Positions 8,678-17,458 of a DNA stretch of 64,000 nucleotides are shown here, piece after piece. A program made the translations under genes and the position numbers. Every line of letters begins with the position of its first letter. The first letter of the stretch is position 1. Source of the stretch: Flavobacteriales bacterium (lineage in GTDB: Bacteria > Bacteroidota > Bacteroidia > Flavobacteriales_F > PHOS-HE28); NCBI GenBank assembly GCA_016713875.1, contig JADJOI010000003.1, positions 1,178,001 to 1,242,000 on the forward strand. Direction: 5' to 3'. The notes below the pieces were generated by a model. The model searched no databases and was not told the origin of the DNA. It was given only the letters and a program-made list of their open reading frames with translations.

Positions 8678-9507
8678 GGGGTCGGTGCGGATTGCGGGGA
8701 TGCGTTCAGCTTCGTCCGGCAGGCGTCGGCCATCCGTTTCACGTCGGGGGTGCGCTCGGCCTCCGGAAAAGCGTCCGCGAAGGTATCACAACTCTTGATC
8801 GCCGCGCGCAAACGCTCCTCCCGCTTGCTTTCGATGCTGTTGTCGGCCAGCAGCACCGCGCTTTCGGCGGCCAGATACATGGCCTCCTCCCTGAAACGGC
8901 TGTTCGGCCAGGTGCGCAGGAACTGTTCGGCGGCCACCCCGGCGGCCTGGTAGTTGCGCAGCTTGTGGTACTGCTTCAACCCCTCGAAGTCCTTGACCTC
9001 GAGCTTGTCCCTCAGCACGTCGATCAGGGTGTTGCAACTGTCCTTCAGGGCCGAGGTCGGATAGCGGATCAGGAAGAGCTGCAACGCATCGATCGCCGAG
9101 CGGGTATCGGACTGGTCCAGCTCGTAGCTGGGCGAGTTCTTGTAGTGGCAAAAGGCCGTCAGGAAGGCGCACTCCTCCGCATACTGGCTGGTGGGGAACG
9201 TGCGGGTGAAGTTGCCCAGGTAGTAGCCGGACATGGTGTAGTCCTTCAACCCGAAGTAGCTCTTGGCGTGCAGGTAATTGACCCGCTCGCTCATGGACGA
9301 GCCCCGGGTGAGCGACACCAGTTCCTCCAGCAGCGGCAGCGCCTTCTCGAACTGGCCCTTGTCGTGGAACTCCTGCGCGGTGCGCAGCTTCAGGTCCAGG
9401 TCGGTGCTCTTGAGGGCGCGGTTGAACTTGCCGCAACCCGCCAGGAGCGCCACAGCGACCGCGAAGGCGGCGATCAGTGACGCGATGGAGGACCGGGCGT
9501 GGGACAA
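8674..9507 (-). CDS. bamD: Outer membrane assembly lipoprotein BamD
   Basis: TPR lipoprotein of the BAM complex that inserts beta-barrel proteins in the outer membrane. I place the start at TTG 9507, giving 277 residues: a short basic segment, a hydrophobic stretch and the lipobox LLAGC, all 18 bases downstream of a perfect -7 element. A longer reading to 9699 runs through the promoter and is unlikely. TPR-like helices follow (EFHDKGQFEKALPLLEEL, then KSYFGLKDYTMSGYYLGNF and FLIRYPTSALKDSCN). It heads the operon with omega, coaBC and DUF4835. There is no ATG or GTG in the right place, so a TTG start is required. Confidence 0.88.
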   Translation of the reverse strand: MSHARSSIASLIAAFAVAVALLAGCGKFNRALKSTDLDLKLRTAQEFHDKGQFEKALPLLEELVSLTRGSSMSERVNYLHAKSYFGLKDYTMSGYYLGNFTRTFPTSQYAEECAFLTAFCHYKNSPSYELDQSDTRSAIDALQLFLIRYPTSALKDSCNTLIDVLRDKLEVKDFEGLKQYHKLRNYQAAGVAAEQFLRTWPNSRFREEAMYLAAESAVLLADNSIESKREERLRAAIKSCDTFADAFPEAERTPDVKRMADACRTKLNASPQSAPTP

Positions 9508-9525
9508 ACCGAGCGGAAAAGGCGG

Positions 9526-9533
9526 CAAAGATA
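9526..9533 (-). promoter_or_regulatory. -7 element of the bamD operon
   Basis: TATCTTTG on the minus strand, an exact TAnnTTTG, with 18 bases to the TTG start of bamD. It supports that start choice. Confidence 0.7.
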
Positions 9534-9610
9534 GTCGGTGACGGTCGGGCGGCCCGGGAGCACTTCCGCCCAGGCCCGCCGGGTCATTCCCGGCCATGCA
9601 GGGGCAGTGA

Positions 9611-9618
9611 TACTTTTG
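9611..9618 (+). promoter_or_regulatory. -7 element of the alpha-oxoamine synthase gene
   Basis: TACTTTTG, an exact TAnnTTTG, with 22 bases to the ATG at 9641. Confidence 0.65.
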
Positions 9619-9640
9619 CCGCTCGCAAGCCGCCCCACCC

Positions 9641-10891
9641 ATGAACGACATCTTCGATAAGATCCGCAAGGACCTCGGACCCATCGGTCGCCACGCCAAG
9701 GACAGCCACGGCTACTTCAGTTTCCCGAAGCTGGAGGGCGAGCTGGGGGCGCACATGACCTTCCGCGGCAAGCCCGTGCTGGTGTGGAGCCTGAACAACT
9801 ACCTGGGCCTGGCCAACCACCCGGAGGTCCGCCATGTGGACGCCGAAGCGGCGGCGCAATGGGGCATGGCCTACCCGATGGGCGCCCGTATGATGAGCGG
9901 CCAGACCAAGTACCATGAGCAGCTGGAGGATGAGCTGAGCGACTTCATGGGCAAGGAGGACACCTTCCTGCTCAACTACGGATACCAGGGCTGCATGAGC
10001 GCCATCGAGGCGCTGCTGAGCCGCCATGATGTGCTGGTGTACGACAGCGAATGCCACGCCTGCATGATCGACGGCGCGCGCCTGCACATGGGCAAGCGCT
10101 TCGTGTACCAGCACAACGACATGGCCAGCTTGGACAACATGCTGGAGAAGGCGGCCAAGGTGACCAAGGAGACCGGCGGCGGCATCCTGGTGATGACCGA
10201 GGGCGTGTTCGGCATGGCCGGCGACCAGGGCAAGCTGAAGGAGATCGTGGAGCGCAAGGCGAAGTACAACTTCCGCCTCTTCGTGGACGATGCCCATGGC
10301 TTCGGCATGATGGGCCGCGATGGCCGCGGCACGGCCGATGCCCAGGGCGTGCAGGAGGGCGTGGACATCTACTTCGGCACCTTCGCCAAGGCCATGGCCA
10401 CCATCGGCGCCTTCGTGAGCGGGCCCGAGGACGTGATCATGTACCTGCGCTACAACATGCGCAGCCAGACCTTCGCCAAGAGCCTGCCCATGCCGATCGT
10501 GATCGGAGCGCTGAAGCGCCTGGAGATGATCCGCACACGGCCGGAGTTCAGCGAGAAGCTCTGGACCATCACCAGGGCGCTCCAGAGCGGCCTGCGCGAG
10601 GCCGGGCTCGATATCGGTGTCACCAACAGCTGCGTCACCCCGGTGCTGATGAAAGGCAGCATCCCCGAGGCCACCAACGTGGTGCTCGACCTGCGTGAGA
10701 ACCACGGCATCTTCTGCAGCATCGTGGTGTATCCCGTGGTGCCGAAGGACGTGATCCTGCTGCGCCTGATCCCGACGGCCGTGCACAGCATGCAGGACGT
10801 GGAGCGCACCATCGCCAGTTTCCGGGAGGTGAAGAAGAAGCTGGAATTGGGCGCGTACCGCGGCGAGAAGGTGGCCGACATGAAGGTCTGA
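9641..10891 (+). CDS. PLP-dependent alpha-oxoamine synthase, serine palmitoyltransferase-like
   Basis: 416-residue fold-type I PLP enzyme of the family that includes 2-amino-3-ketobutyrate CoA ligase, 8-amino-7-oxononanoate synthase and serine palmitoyltransferase. Visible motifs: YLGLANHPEV, FLLNYGYQGCMSAIEAL, VDDAHGFGMMG and the PLP lysine K250 in GTFAKAMATIGAF. In Bacteroidota the member of this length with this N-terminus (IRKDLGPIGRHAKDSHGYF) is usually the serine palmitoyltransferase that starts sphingolipid synthesis by condensing serine with an acyl-CoA; I infer that here, but KBL-type activity is not excluded. It has its own promoter and is followed after 4 bases by a DUF3667 gene. 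Confidence 0.85.
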   Translation: MNDIFDKIRKDLGPIGRHAKDSHGYFSFPKLEGELGAHMTFRGKPVLVWSLNNYLGLANHPEVRHVDAEAAAQWGMAYPMGARMMSGQTKYHEQLEDELSDFMGKEDTFLLNYGYQGCMSAIEALLSRHDVLVYDSECHACMIDGARLHMGKRFVYQHNDMASLDNMLEKAAKVTKETGGGILVMTEGVFGMAGDQGKLKEIVERKAKYNFRLFVDDAHGFGMMGRDGRGTADAQGVQEGVDIYFGTFAKAMATIGAFVSGPEDVIMYLRYNMRSQTFAKSLPMPIVIGALKRLEMIRTRPEFSEKLWTITRALQSGLREAGLDIGVTNSCVTPVLMKGSIPEATNVVLDLRENHGIFCSIVVYPVVPKDVILLRLIPTAVHSMQDVERTIASFREVKKKLELGAYRGEKVADMKV

Positions 10892-10895
10892 GGGC

Positions 10896-11669
10896 ATGAC
10901 CGATCGGCCCGAGGAACGGCGTGGCACCTGCGCCAACTGCGGACACCAGGCGACCGACGCGTTCTGTTCCTCCTGCGGGCAGCGCACGGGAGCGCGAAGG
11001 ATCGACGGGCACTACCTGGTGCACGAGCTTCAGCACGGGGTGCTCCATGTCGACCGGGGCATCCTGTACACCCTGCGCGAGCTGTTCACCCGGCCCGGGC
11101 ACAGCATCCGGGAGTTCCTGGACGGGAAGCGGGTCCGCCACTTCAAGCCGCTGGCCTTCGTGGTCATCACCGCCGGGGTGTACAGCTTCCTCTCCACGCT
11201 CATCACCCCGAACCTCCTGGCCGACCTTCCCGGCGGGGACCGGATGCCGCCGCAGGCGCTGGCGCTGTTGGACTGGTTCAATGCGCACTACGCGCTGCTG
11301 GAACTGACCACCCTGCCGTTGATCGCGGGCGCCTCGTGGTTCTTCTTCCGCAAGGCCGGCCGCACCTACCCCGAGCACCTGGTGATCAACTGCTTCCTCG
11401 CCGGGCAGCGGTACGTGGTGAGCCTGATCCAATTCCCCGTGATCGCCGTCCTCGGCGTGAAAGGCGCGCTGCTCATGGCGCCGTTCATCATGCTGGCCTA
11501 CGCCGGGCTGTACGTCTGGGGCACCATGCAGCTCTTCCAGGGCAAGGCCGGGCGCTTCATCCTGCTGCGTGCGGTCCTGGCCGCGGGCGTCGGCTACCTG
11601 CTGGTGGTGGTGGTGGGCATGGCCATCGCCGTCCTGTGGGTGACCCGCGCGGGTGGGGGCATGCCCTGA
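10896..11669 (+). CDS. DUF3667 membrane protein with N-terminal zinc ribbon
   Basis: 257 residues. The N-terminus is a zinc ribbon, CANCG then CSSCG about 12 residues later, followed by the DUF3667 core (HELQHGVLHVDRGILYTLRELFTRPG, here seen as RELFTRPGHSIREFLDGKR). About five membrane segments follow (for example PLAFVVITAGVYSFLSTLI and FILLRAVLAAGVGYLLVVVV). The family is common in Bacteroidota and has no established function. Located 4 bases after the synthase stop and 18 bases before the AI-2E-like gene, so probably an operon. Confidence 0.85.
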   Translation: MTDRPEERRGTCANCGHQATDAFCSSCGQRTGARRIDGHYLVHELQHGVLHVDRGILYTLRELFTRPGHSIREFLDGKRVRHFKPLAFVVITAGVYSFLSTLITPNLLADLPGGDRMPPQALALLDWFNAHYALLELTTLPLIAGASWFFFRKAGRTYPEHLVINCFLAGQRYVVSLIQFPVIAVLGVKGALLMAPFIMLAYAGLYVWGTMQLFQGKAGRFILLRAVLAAGVGYLLVVVVGMAIAVLWVTRAGGGMP

Positions 11670-11687
11670 GCGGGCTACCTTGGACAC

Positions 11688-12710
11688 ATGGAACGGACCA
11701 ACGGCGCCTTGTGGACCTGGCCCGTGCAGGCCGTGGCGCTGCTGCTGCTGCTGGTGTGGGGCGCGCCGGTGTTCATCCCCCTCCTCTATGCCCTTCTGCT
11801 GGCCCTGGTGCTGCACCCCATGGTGGCCGGCCTGGAACGGCGCCGCTGGCCGCGGAGCCTGGCCATCGGCACCTCCCTGCTGCTGGTGCTCGTGCTGGTG
11901 GGCGCGCTGCTGGGGCTGCTCGCCTGGCAGGTGGGGTTGTTCCTCGACCGGCTTCCGGCCTCGGAAGGCAGCCTTTGGGAGCGGATGGACCACTGGGTGC
12001 ACGACCTGATGGAACGGCATCGCGAAGCCTGGTGGTACTCCCTGACCACCGCGCTGCCAGGGCGGGTCCCTGCCGTGCTCGGCAGCCTCCTCAACGGGCT
12101 GTTCGGCATGGCGTTCAACGCCTTCATCATCCCGGTGTACACGGCCCTGCTGCTCTACAACCGCCGCCATTTCGTGGCCACGCTGGCCGACACCGTGCCC
12201 ACCGACCTGGCACCGCGCATCCCGTCCATCCTGGCCAAGGCCGTCACCACCTACGCCCGCTTCATCAGCGGTATGGTGCGGGTGTACCTCATCGTCGGCG
12301 CGCTCAACAGCCTCGGCTTCCTGCTGCTCGGGGTGCCCTACGCCATCCTCTTCGGCCTGCTCACGGCCATCATGACCATGATCCCTTACGTCGGCATCCT
12401 GTTCAGTTCGCTGCTCCCCATCGCGCTGGCCTACACCTCCAGCGGATCGCTGTGGATGCCGGTGGGCGTGATCGCCGTGCTCGGCATGGTGCAGTACCTG
12501 GAGGCCAACCTCATCTTCCCCAAGGTGGTGGGCGAACGCCTGGGCCTGAGCACCCTGGCCAGCCTGGTGGTCATCTTCGCCGGAGGCGCGCTCTGGGGCG
12601 TGGCCGGCATGATCCTGCTGCTGCCCTTGGTGTCGCTCGGCGTGCTGGTGGCCGAGGATGTGCCCGCTTTGCTTCCGCTGAAGCGCTGGTTCGGCGGCAC
12701 CGGTGCCTGA
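11688..12710 (+). CDS. AI-2E family transporter
   Basis: 340-residue polytopic membrane protein of the AI-2E/PerM superfamily. It has the usual plan: two or three N-terminal membrane spans (VQAVALLLLLVWGAPVFIPLLY, in parts), an amphipathic middle with LDRLPASEGSLWERM, and a C-terminal block with MIPYVGILFSSLLPIAL and the conserved VQYLEANLIFPKVVGERLGL. Members export small molecules or act as Na+/H+ antiporters; the substrate cannot be told from sequence. Co-directional with the DUF3667 gene and convergent with doxX. Confidence 0.88.
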   Translation: MERTNGALWTWPVQAVALLLLLVWGAPVFIPLLYALLLALVLHPMVAGLERRRWPRSLAIGTSLLLVLVLVGALLGLLAWQVGLFLDRLPASEGSLWERMDHWVHDLMERHREAWWYSLTTALPGRVPAVLGSLLNGLFGMAFNAFIIPVYTALLLYNRRHFVATLADTVPTDLAPRIPSILAKAVTTYARFISGMVRVYLIVGALNSLGFLLLGVPYAILFGLLTAIMTMIPYVGILFSSLLPIALAYTSSGSLWMPVGVIAVLGMVQYLEANLIFPKVVGERLGLSTLASLVVIFAGGALWGVAGMILLLPLVSLGVLVAEDVPALLPLKRWFGGTGA

Positions 12711-12731
12711 CCCGTGGGGCGCTACGGCCCG

Positions 12732-13130
12732 CTACTGGAACTTGATGCGATCGATGCTGAACCGCCCGCTGCCGGTGAAGAGCAGCGCGGTGAAGGACAG
12801 CAGGTAGAAGAGCGCGAGCTCGCGCTCCTTCAACGGCTCGCCCGCATCGATCATGAACACCACCACCCCCATGGCGATCAGCAGGGGGATGAGGGCCGCA
12901 CGCGTCCACAGGCCCAGCACCACGAGGGCCGAGCATAGCACCTCGGCGAAGATGATCAGCACCAGCGAGATCACCGAGCCGATGCCGAAGGGGTCCGCGA
13001 AGCTGTCCATGCGCTCGCTGAAGTGCATCAGCTCGGGCCACCCGTGCAGCCAGAACATGCCGCCGCCAGCGGTCACGCGGAGCAGCAGCACGCCGAAGTC
13101 CTCACCCAGGGGTTCACTGTTCAGCAGCAT
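12732..13130 (-). CDS. DoxX family membrane protein
   Basis: 132 residues with four predicted membrane helices, matching DoxX (VLLLRVTAGGGMFWLHGWPEL near the N-terminus, then SLVLIIFAEVLCSALVVLGLWTR in parts and a last span at ELALFYLLSFTALLFTG). The family is loosely linked to redox and membrane stress functions; no specific partner is seen. The gene converges with the AI-2E-type gene and diverges from the TPR gene at 13256. Confidence 0.85.
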   Translation of the reverse strand: MLLNSEPLGEDFGVLLLRVTAGGGMFWLHGWPELMHFSERMDSFADPFGIGSVISLVLIIFAEVLCSALVVLGLWTRAALIPLLIAMGVVVFMIDAGEPLKERELALFYLLSFTALLFTGSGRFSIDRIKFQ

Positions 13131-13146
13131 GGCGTTGAATGTGGTG

Positions 13147-13154
13147 CGAACTTA
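13147..13154 (-). promoter_or_regulatory. Probable -7 element of doxX
   Basis: TAAGTTCG on the minus strand, 16 bases before the ATG at 13130; fits the TAnnTTYG form used throughout this window. Confidence 0.45.
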
Positions 13155-13255
13155 TCCGGGGCCCGGGCAGGGGGATCGGACGTGGGCCGGTATCTATCCA
13201 CCACCGGACGTGAACGGCCTGAACCCCGGGCCCGCGGATCCCGTTCAAGGGGGCC

Positions 13256-13969
13256 ATGCGTTGCACCCTGCTTACCATCTCCTTCGCGGTCCCCATGGCC
13301 CTCGCCGCCCAAGATGCTGCCGACCCCTTCGTGGACGGGCTCGCCGCCTTACGGCACCAGGAGCACCGCGCCGCCGTGGACATCTTCACCGGGGTGATCG
13401 CCCAACGCCCGGAGCATGCCCGCGCGTGGTACTACCGCGGCCTGAGCCGCGAGGCCTTGGGCGACCGCACCGGAGCCCTGCACGACCTGGACCGCGCGCT
13501 GATGCTCGAGCCGGGCGACCTGAACATCCGGTTGCGACGTGCTGAGGCCTATGTGAAGGCCGAACGCTTCGAGGAGGCCGAAGGCGACCTGCGCGCGATC
13601 CGGGAGGCCGCACCGGAGCATGCCATCGGCCTTCATGCGAGGTACACGTGGGGGCAGGTGCTGGTGGCCCGTGGCGACCGCGAGGGGGCCCTGGCCCAAT
13701 ATGACGAGCTTGTCCGCCTGGCGCCCACCGACGCCAAGGCCTGGTGCAACAGAGGGCTGGTGCGCAACACTCTGGGCGAGCACGATGCGGCCGTGGCCGA
13801 CCTGGCCCATGCCCTCTCCCTCGACCCCACGCTGGTGAAGGCCTTCGGAGGCCGGGCGCAGGCGCTGATCGCCCTGGGGCGCACCGAGGAAGCCTGCGCG
13901 GACATCATCAAGGCGCGTGAACTGGGCGACGCCTCGCTGGACGAGATGCTCATCATCCATTGCCTCTGA
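13256..13969 (+). CDS. Exported tetratricopeptide repeat protein
   Basis: 237 residues. Residues 1-18 are a signal peptide (MRCTLLTISFAVPMALAA). The rest is about five TPR units with the usual pattern, for example AWYYRGLSREALGDRTGALH, then ALAQYDELVRLAPTDAKAWC and VADLAHALSLDPTLVKAFGG. Such proteins serve as scaffolds; no partner is evident. Sits alone between doxX (divergent) and thrS. Confidence 0.85.
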   Translation: MRCTLLTISFAVPMALAAQDAADPFVDGLAALRHQEHRAAVDIFTGVIAQRPEHARAWYYRGLSREALGDRTGALHDLDRALMLEPGDLNIRLRRAEAYVKAERFEEAEGDLRAIREAAPEHAIGLHARYTWGQVLVARGDREGALAQYDELVRLAPTDAKAWCNRGLVRNTLGEHDAAVADLAHALSLDPTLVKAFGGRAQALIALGRTEEACADIIKARELGDASLDEMLIIHCL

Positions 13970-13995
13970 GCGCATCGTCAGCGCGTCCGGACCGT

Positions 13996-14003
13996 TATCT
14001 TCG
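13996..14003 (+). promoter_or_regulatory. -7 element of the thrS-infC-rpmI-rplT operon
   Basis: TATCTTCG, 45 bases before the thrS ATG. The longer leader than at neighbouring genes leaves room for translational control, but no T-box or other known element was recognised. Confidence 0.6.
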
Positions 14004-14048
14004 CGCCCCTTTCGCGACCACCGCTCGTAGGGTGGCCGAAGCGCTGCC

Positions 14049-15992
14049 ATGAGCATCAACGTCACCCTTCCGGACGGTTCGGTCCGGAGCTACGACCACG
14101 GCGTGAGCGCCATGGACGTGGCGAAGAGCATCAGTGAAGGACTGGCCCGCAACGTGCTGGCCGCCAAAGTGAACGGCGAGGTGCGCGATGCCCTGCGCCC
14201 GCTGCCCGGCGACTGCACCCTGCATCTGCTCACTTGGAACGACGCGGAGGGCAAGGCCACGATGTGGCACAGCAGCGCGCACCTGATGGCCGAGGCCATC
14301 GAGGCGCTTTACCCGGGCACCAAGTTCGGCATCGGGCCGCCCATCGAGCACGGCTTCTACTACGACATCGACCTCGGTGAGCGCGTCATCGGCGAAGGCG
14401 ACTTCGCGGCCATCGAGGCCAAGATGAAGGAGCTGGCGGCCAAGAAGAGCGTGTACCAGCGCAAGGAGGTGGGCAAGGCCGACGCCATCGCCTACTTCCG
14501 GGAGAAGGGTGATGAGTATAAGCTGGAGCTGCTGGAGGGCCTGAACGATGGCGAGATCACCTTCTACACGCAGGGTGGTTTCACCGACCTGTGCCGCGGC
14601 CCGCACATCCCGGACACCTCCTTCATCAAGGCCGCCAAGGTGACGAGCGTGGCCGGTGCCTACTGGCGCGGCGACGAAAAGCGCAAGCAGCTCACGCGGG
14701 TGTATGCCATCACCTTCCCCAAGCAGAAGGAGCTCGATGAGCACCTGGCCCTGCTGGAAGAAGCCAAGAAGCGCGACCACCGCAAGCTGGGCAAGGAACT
14801 GGATCTGTTCACCTTCAGTGAGAAGGTGGGCCCCGGGCTGCCCTTGTGGCTGCCCAAGGGTGCGGCCCTGCGCGAGCGGCTGGTGAACTTCATGAAAGCC
14901 GCCCAGGAGAAGAGCGGCTACGAGCAGGTGGCCACCCCGCACATCGCCCACAAGGACCTGTACGTCACCAGCGGGCACTACGAGAAGTACGGCAAGGACA
15001 GCTTCAAGCCGATCCAGACCCCGCACGAGGGCGAGGAGTTCTTCCTGAAGCCGATGAACTGCCCGCACCACTGCGAGATCTACAAGAGCCGTCCGCGCAG
15101 TTACAAGGACCTGCCGATCCGCTACGCCGAGTTCGGCACGGTGTACCGCTACGAGCAGAGCGGCGAGCTGCATGGCCTCACGCGGGTGCGCGGCTTCACC
15201 CAGGACGACGCCCACCTTTTCTGCCGGCCGGACCAGGTGAAGGAGGAGTTCATGAAGGTCATCGACCTGGTGCTTTCGGTGTTCAAGGCCCTGGACCTCA
15301 CCAGCTACGAGGCGCAGATCAGCCTGCGCGACAGGGAGGACCGCAGCAAGTACATCGGTTCGGACGAGAACTGGACGAAGGCCGAGCAGGCCATCATCGA
15401 CGCGGCGGCCGAGAAGGGATTGAAGACCGTAGTGGAGTACGGCGAGGCCGCCTTCTACGGCCCCAAGCTGGACTTCATGGTGAAGGACGCCCTGGGCCGC
15501 AAGTGGCAGCTAGGCACCATCCAGGTGGACTACAACCTGCCGGAACGCTTCGAGCTGGAGTACGTGGGCGCCGACAACCAGCGGCACCGGCCGGTGATGA
15601 TCCACCGGGCACCCTTCGGCAGCCTGGAGCGCTTCGTGGCGGTGGTGATCGAGCACACCGCCGGGCGCTTCCCGCTGTGGCTCACCCCCGAGCAGGCCAT
15701 CGTGCTGCCCATCAGCGACAAGTACCTCGACCTGGCGCGGCAAGTCGCTGGGGATCTGAAAGATTCCGATATTCGCGCCGCCGTTGACGAGCGTAGCGAG
15801 AAGATCGGCCGCAAGATCCGCGATGCGGAGCTGGCCAAACTGCCGTTCATGCTCATCCTCGGTGAAAAGGAAGCCGCCGAAGGCACCGTATCCGTAAGGG
15901 AACAAGGCCGGGGCGACCTGGGCGCCATGGGCGTCCGGTCCTTCGCCGACCTGGTGAACGAACGGGTGCGGGAGCAGCTCGGCGGCTTGTGA
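14049..15992 (+). CDS. thrS: Threonyl-tRNA synthetase
   Basis: Charges tRNA-Thr. At 647 residues it has the full domain order: N-terminal TGS domain (residues 1-60, ITVTLPDGS-like start SINVTLPDGSVRSYDHG), the editing domain with the HxxxH signature HSSAHLMAEAIEAL, the class II catalytic core with MNCPHHCEIYKS (zinc-site cysteine), FGTVYRYEQSGELHGLTRVRG (motif 2 region, in parts) and motif 3 HRAPFGSLERF, and a C-terminal anticodon-binding domain. It leads the conserved translation operon and its stop overlaps the GTG start of infC. Confidence 0.98.
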   Translation: MSINVTLPDGSVRSYDHGVSAMDVAKSISEGLARNVLAAKVNGEVRDALRPLPGDCTLHLLTWNDAEGKATMWHSSAHLMAEAIEALYPGTKFGIGPPIEHGFYYDIDLGERVIGEGDFAAIEAKMKELAAKKSVYQRKEVGKADAIAYFREKGDEYKLELLEGLNDGEITFYTQGGFTDLCRGPHIPDTSFIKAAKVTSVAGAYWRGDEKRKQLTRVYAITFPKQKELDEHLALLEEAKKRDHRKLGKELDLFTFSEKVGPGLPLWLPKGAALRERLVNFMKAAQEKSGYEQVATPHIAHKDLYVTSGHYEKYGKDSFKPIQTPHEGEEFFLKPMNCPHHCEIYKSRPRSYKDLPIRYAEFGTVYRYEQSGELHGLTRVRGFTQDDAHLFCRPDQVKEEFMKVIDLVLSVFKALDLTSYEAQISLRDREDRSKYIGSDENWTKAEQAIIDAAAEKGLKTVVEYGEAAFYGPKLDFMVKDALGRKWQLGTIQVDYNLPERFELEYVGADNQRHRPVMIHRAPFGSLERFVAVVIEHTAGRFPLWLTPEQAIVLPISDKYLDLARQVAGDLKDSDIRAAVDERSEKIGRKIRDAELAKLPFMLILGEKEAAEGTVSVREQGRGDLGAMGVRSFADLVNERVREQLGGL

Positions 15993-16618
15993 ACGCAACA
16001 GGAACCAACACCCCCTTCGTGGCAGGACCACCCTTCAATCGTCCCAGCGGACCGCGCCCTCCGGGTGGCGGGCCTCGTCGTCCCTTCCGTGGCCGCGTGG
16101 TCAAGGAGGATCCCCACCGCATCAACTCCCGCATCTACGGTGTGAGCGAGGTGCGCGTGGTGGGCGAGAACGTGGAACAGGGCGTATACCCGTTCAGCGT
16201 GGCGCTCAAGATGGCGGAGGACATGGGTTTGGACCTCGTGGAGATCAGCGCAGCGGCGGTTCCGCCCGTGTGCCGGATCACCGACTACAAGAAGTTCCTG
16301 TACGACCTCAAGAAGAAGCAGAAGGAGATCAAGGCCAAACAGGCCACGGTCGAAATGAAGGAGATCCGCTTCGGGCCCAACACCGACGAGCACGATCTCA
16401 ACTTCAAGACCAACCACGCCCGCAAGTTCCTGCTGGAAGGCCACAAGGTGAAGGCCTTCGTGTTCTTCCGAGGCCGCACCATCGTGTTCAAGGAGCGGGG
16501 CGAGATCCTACTGCTGAAGTTCGCCCAGGTACTGGAGGACGTGGGCCTGGTGGAGAGCATGCCCAAGCTGGAGGGCAAGCGCATGATCATGTTCCTGATC
16601 CCGAAGAAGAAGAAATAA
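15989..16618 (+). CDS. infC: Translation initiation factor IF-3
   Basis: Binds the 30S subunit and checks the start codon. The IF3 N-domain begins at about residue 43 (HRINSRIYGVSEVRVVGE), followed by the basic linker YDLKKKQKEIKAKQA and the C-domain (EIRFGPNTDEHDLNFK). The chosen GTG start overlaps the thrS stop by 4 bases and gives 209 residues, including a 40-residue Pro/Gly/Arg-rich extension that most bacterial IF3s lack. A later start at GTG around 16096 would remove the extension. infC is classically started with a rare codon for autoregulation, and no ATG is available here. Confidence 0.93.
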   Translation: MNATGTNTPFVAGPPFNRPSGPRPPGGGPRRPFRGRVVKEDPHRINSRIYGVSEVRVVGENVEQGVYPFSVALKMAEDMGLDLVEISAAAVPPVCRITDYKKFLYDLKKKQKEIKAKQATVEMKEIRFGPNTDEHDLNFKTNHARKFLLEGHKVKAFVFFRGRTIVFKERGEILLLKFAQVLEDVGLVESMPKLEGKRMIMFLIPKKKK

Positions 16619-16697
16619 GGCGAGGTCGACATCGCCATCATTCACCCATCCAACCACACCCGATCACCCGACCGTCGATCATCAACGCAGAGAGGCC

Positions 16698-16889
16698 ATG
16701 CCCAAGATGAAGACCAAGTCCGGCGCCAAGAAGCGGTTCAAGCTCACCGGCACCGGCAAGGTGAAACGCAAGCACGCGTTCCACAACCACATCCTTACGA
16801 AGAAGCACAAGAAACGCAAGCGCAACCTCGCCAAGATGGCCCTGGTGCACAAGCGTGACGAGAAGAACATCCTCGAACTGCTCAAGTAA
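16698..16889 (+). CDS. rpmI: 50S ribosomal protein L35
   Basis: 63-residue, highly basic protein with the bL35 signature: MPKMKTKSGAKKRFKLTGTG at the start and NHILTKKHKKRKRNL in the middle. Lies 79 bases after infC and 105 bases before rplT in the standard order. Confidence 0.97.
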   Translation: MPKMKTKSGAKKRFKLTGTGKVKRKHAFHNHILTKKHKKRKRNLAKMALVHKRDEKNILELLK

Positions 16890-16994
16890 GGGACCCTCCC
16901 GCACCGGGTCGAACAGGTAGCGTTAACCAGGACGTGGAGCCCCCAAGCGTACGCCGACAGCGCGTTCCGCCCACGCCCGAAAACCCAAGGCAAC

Positions 16995-17339
16995 ATGCCC
17001 CGCAGTAAGAACAAGGTCGCCAGCCGCGCCAAGCGCAAGAAGATCCTCAAGCTGGCCAAAGGCAGCTTCGGCCGCCGCAAGAACGTCTATACCGTCGCCA
17101 AGAACAGCGTGGAGAAGGGCCTCACCCACGCCTACTCCGGCCGACGCATCAAGAAGCGCGACTTCCGCGCCCTCTGGATCCAACGCATCAACGCGGCGTG
17201 CCGCCTCAACGGCACCAGCTACAGTGTCTTCATGGCCGGTCTGAAGAAGGCCAACATCGACCTGGACCGCAAGGCCCTGGCCGAGATCGCCTACAGCGAC
17301 GCCGACGCCTTCAAGGCCATCGTGCAGAAGGTGAAGTGA
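16995..17339 (+). CDS. rplT: 50S ribosomal protein L20
   Basis: 114 residues, bL20, essential for early 50S assembly. Signature segments: NKVASRAKRKKILKLAKG, GRRKNVYTVAKNSVEKGL and RRIKKRDFRALWIQRINAA. Last gene of the thrS operon, followed by a strong hairpin. The leader between rpmI and rplT could hold L20 autoregulatory structure, as known elsewhere, but I could not verify one by eye. Confidence 0.97.
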   Translation: MPRSKNKVASRAKRKKILKLAKGSFGRRKNVYTVAKNSVEKGLTHAYSGRRIKKRDFRALWIQRINAACRLNGTSYSVFMAGLKKANIDLDRKALAEIAYSDADAFKAIVQKVK

Positions 17340-17371
17340 TCCGACGGCCGCCCACAAAGGGCACCGCAGGC

Positions 17372-17393
17372 AAGGGGGACCTCGGTCCCCCTT
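17372..17393 (+). terminator. Terminator of the thrS-rplT operon
   Basis: AAGGGGGACC, two bases, GGTCCCCCTT: a 10-bp GC-rich perfect inverted repeat 33 bases past rplT. No long T run follows, as is common in this genome. Confidence 0.65.
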
Positions 17394-17458
17394 CGTCGTT
17401 GGGGGGTGGCTTGCAGGTCCGGCGGAAGCGTGTAGCTTTTCGCCAGCAACACTCCACC

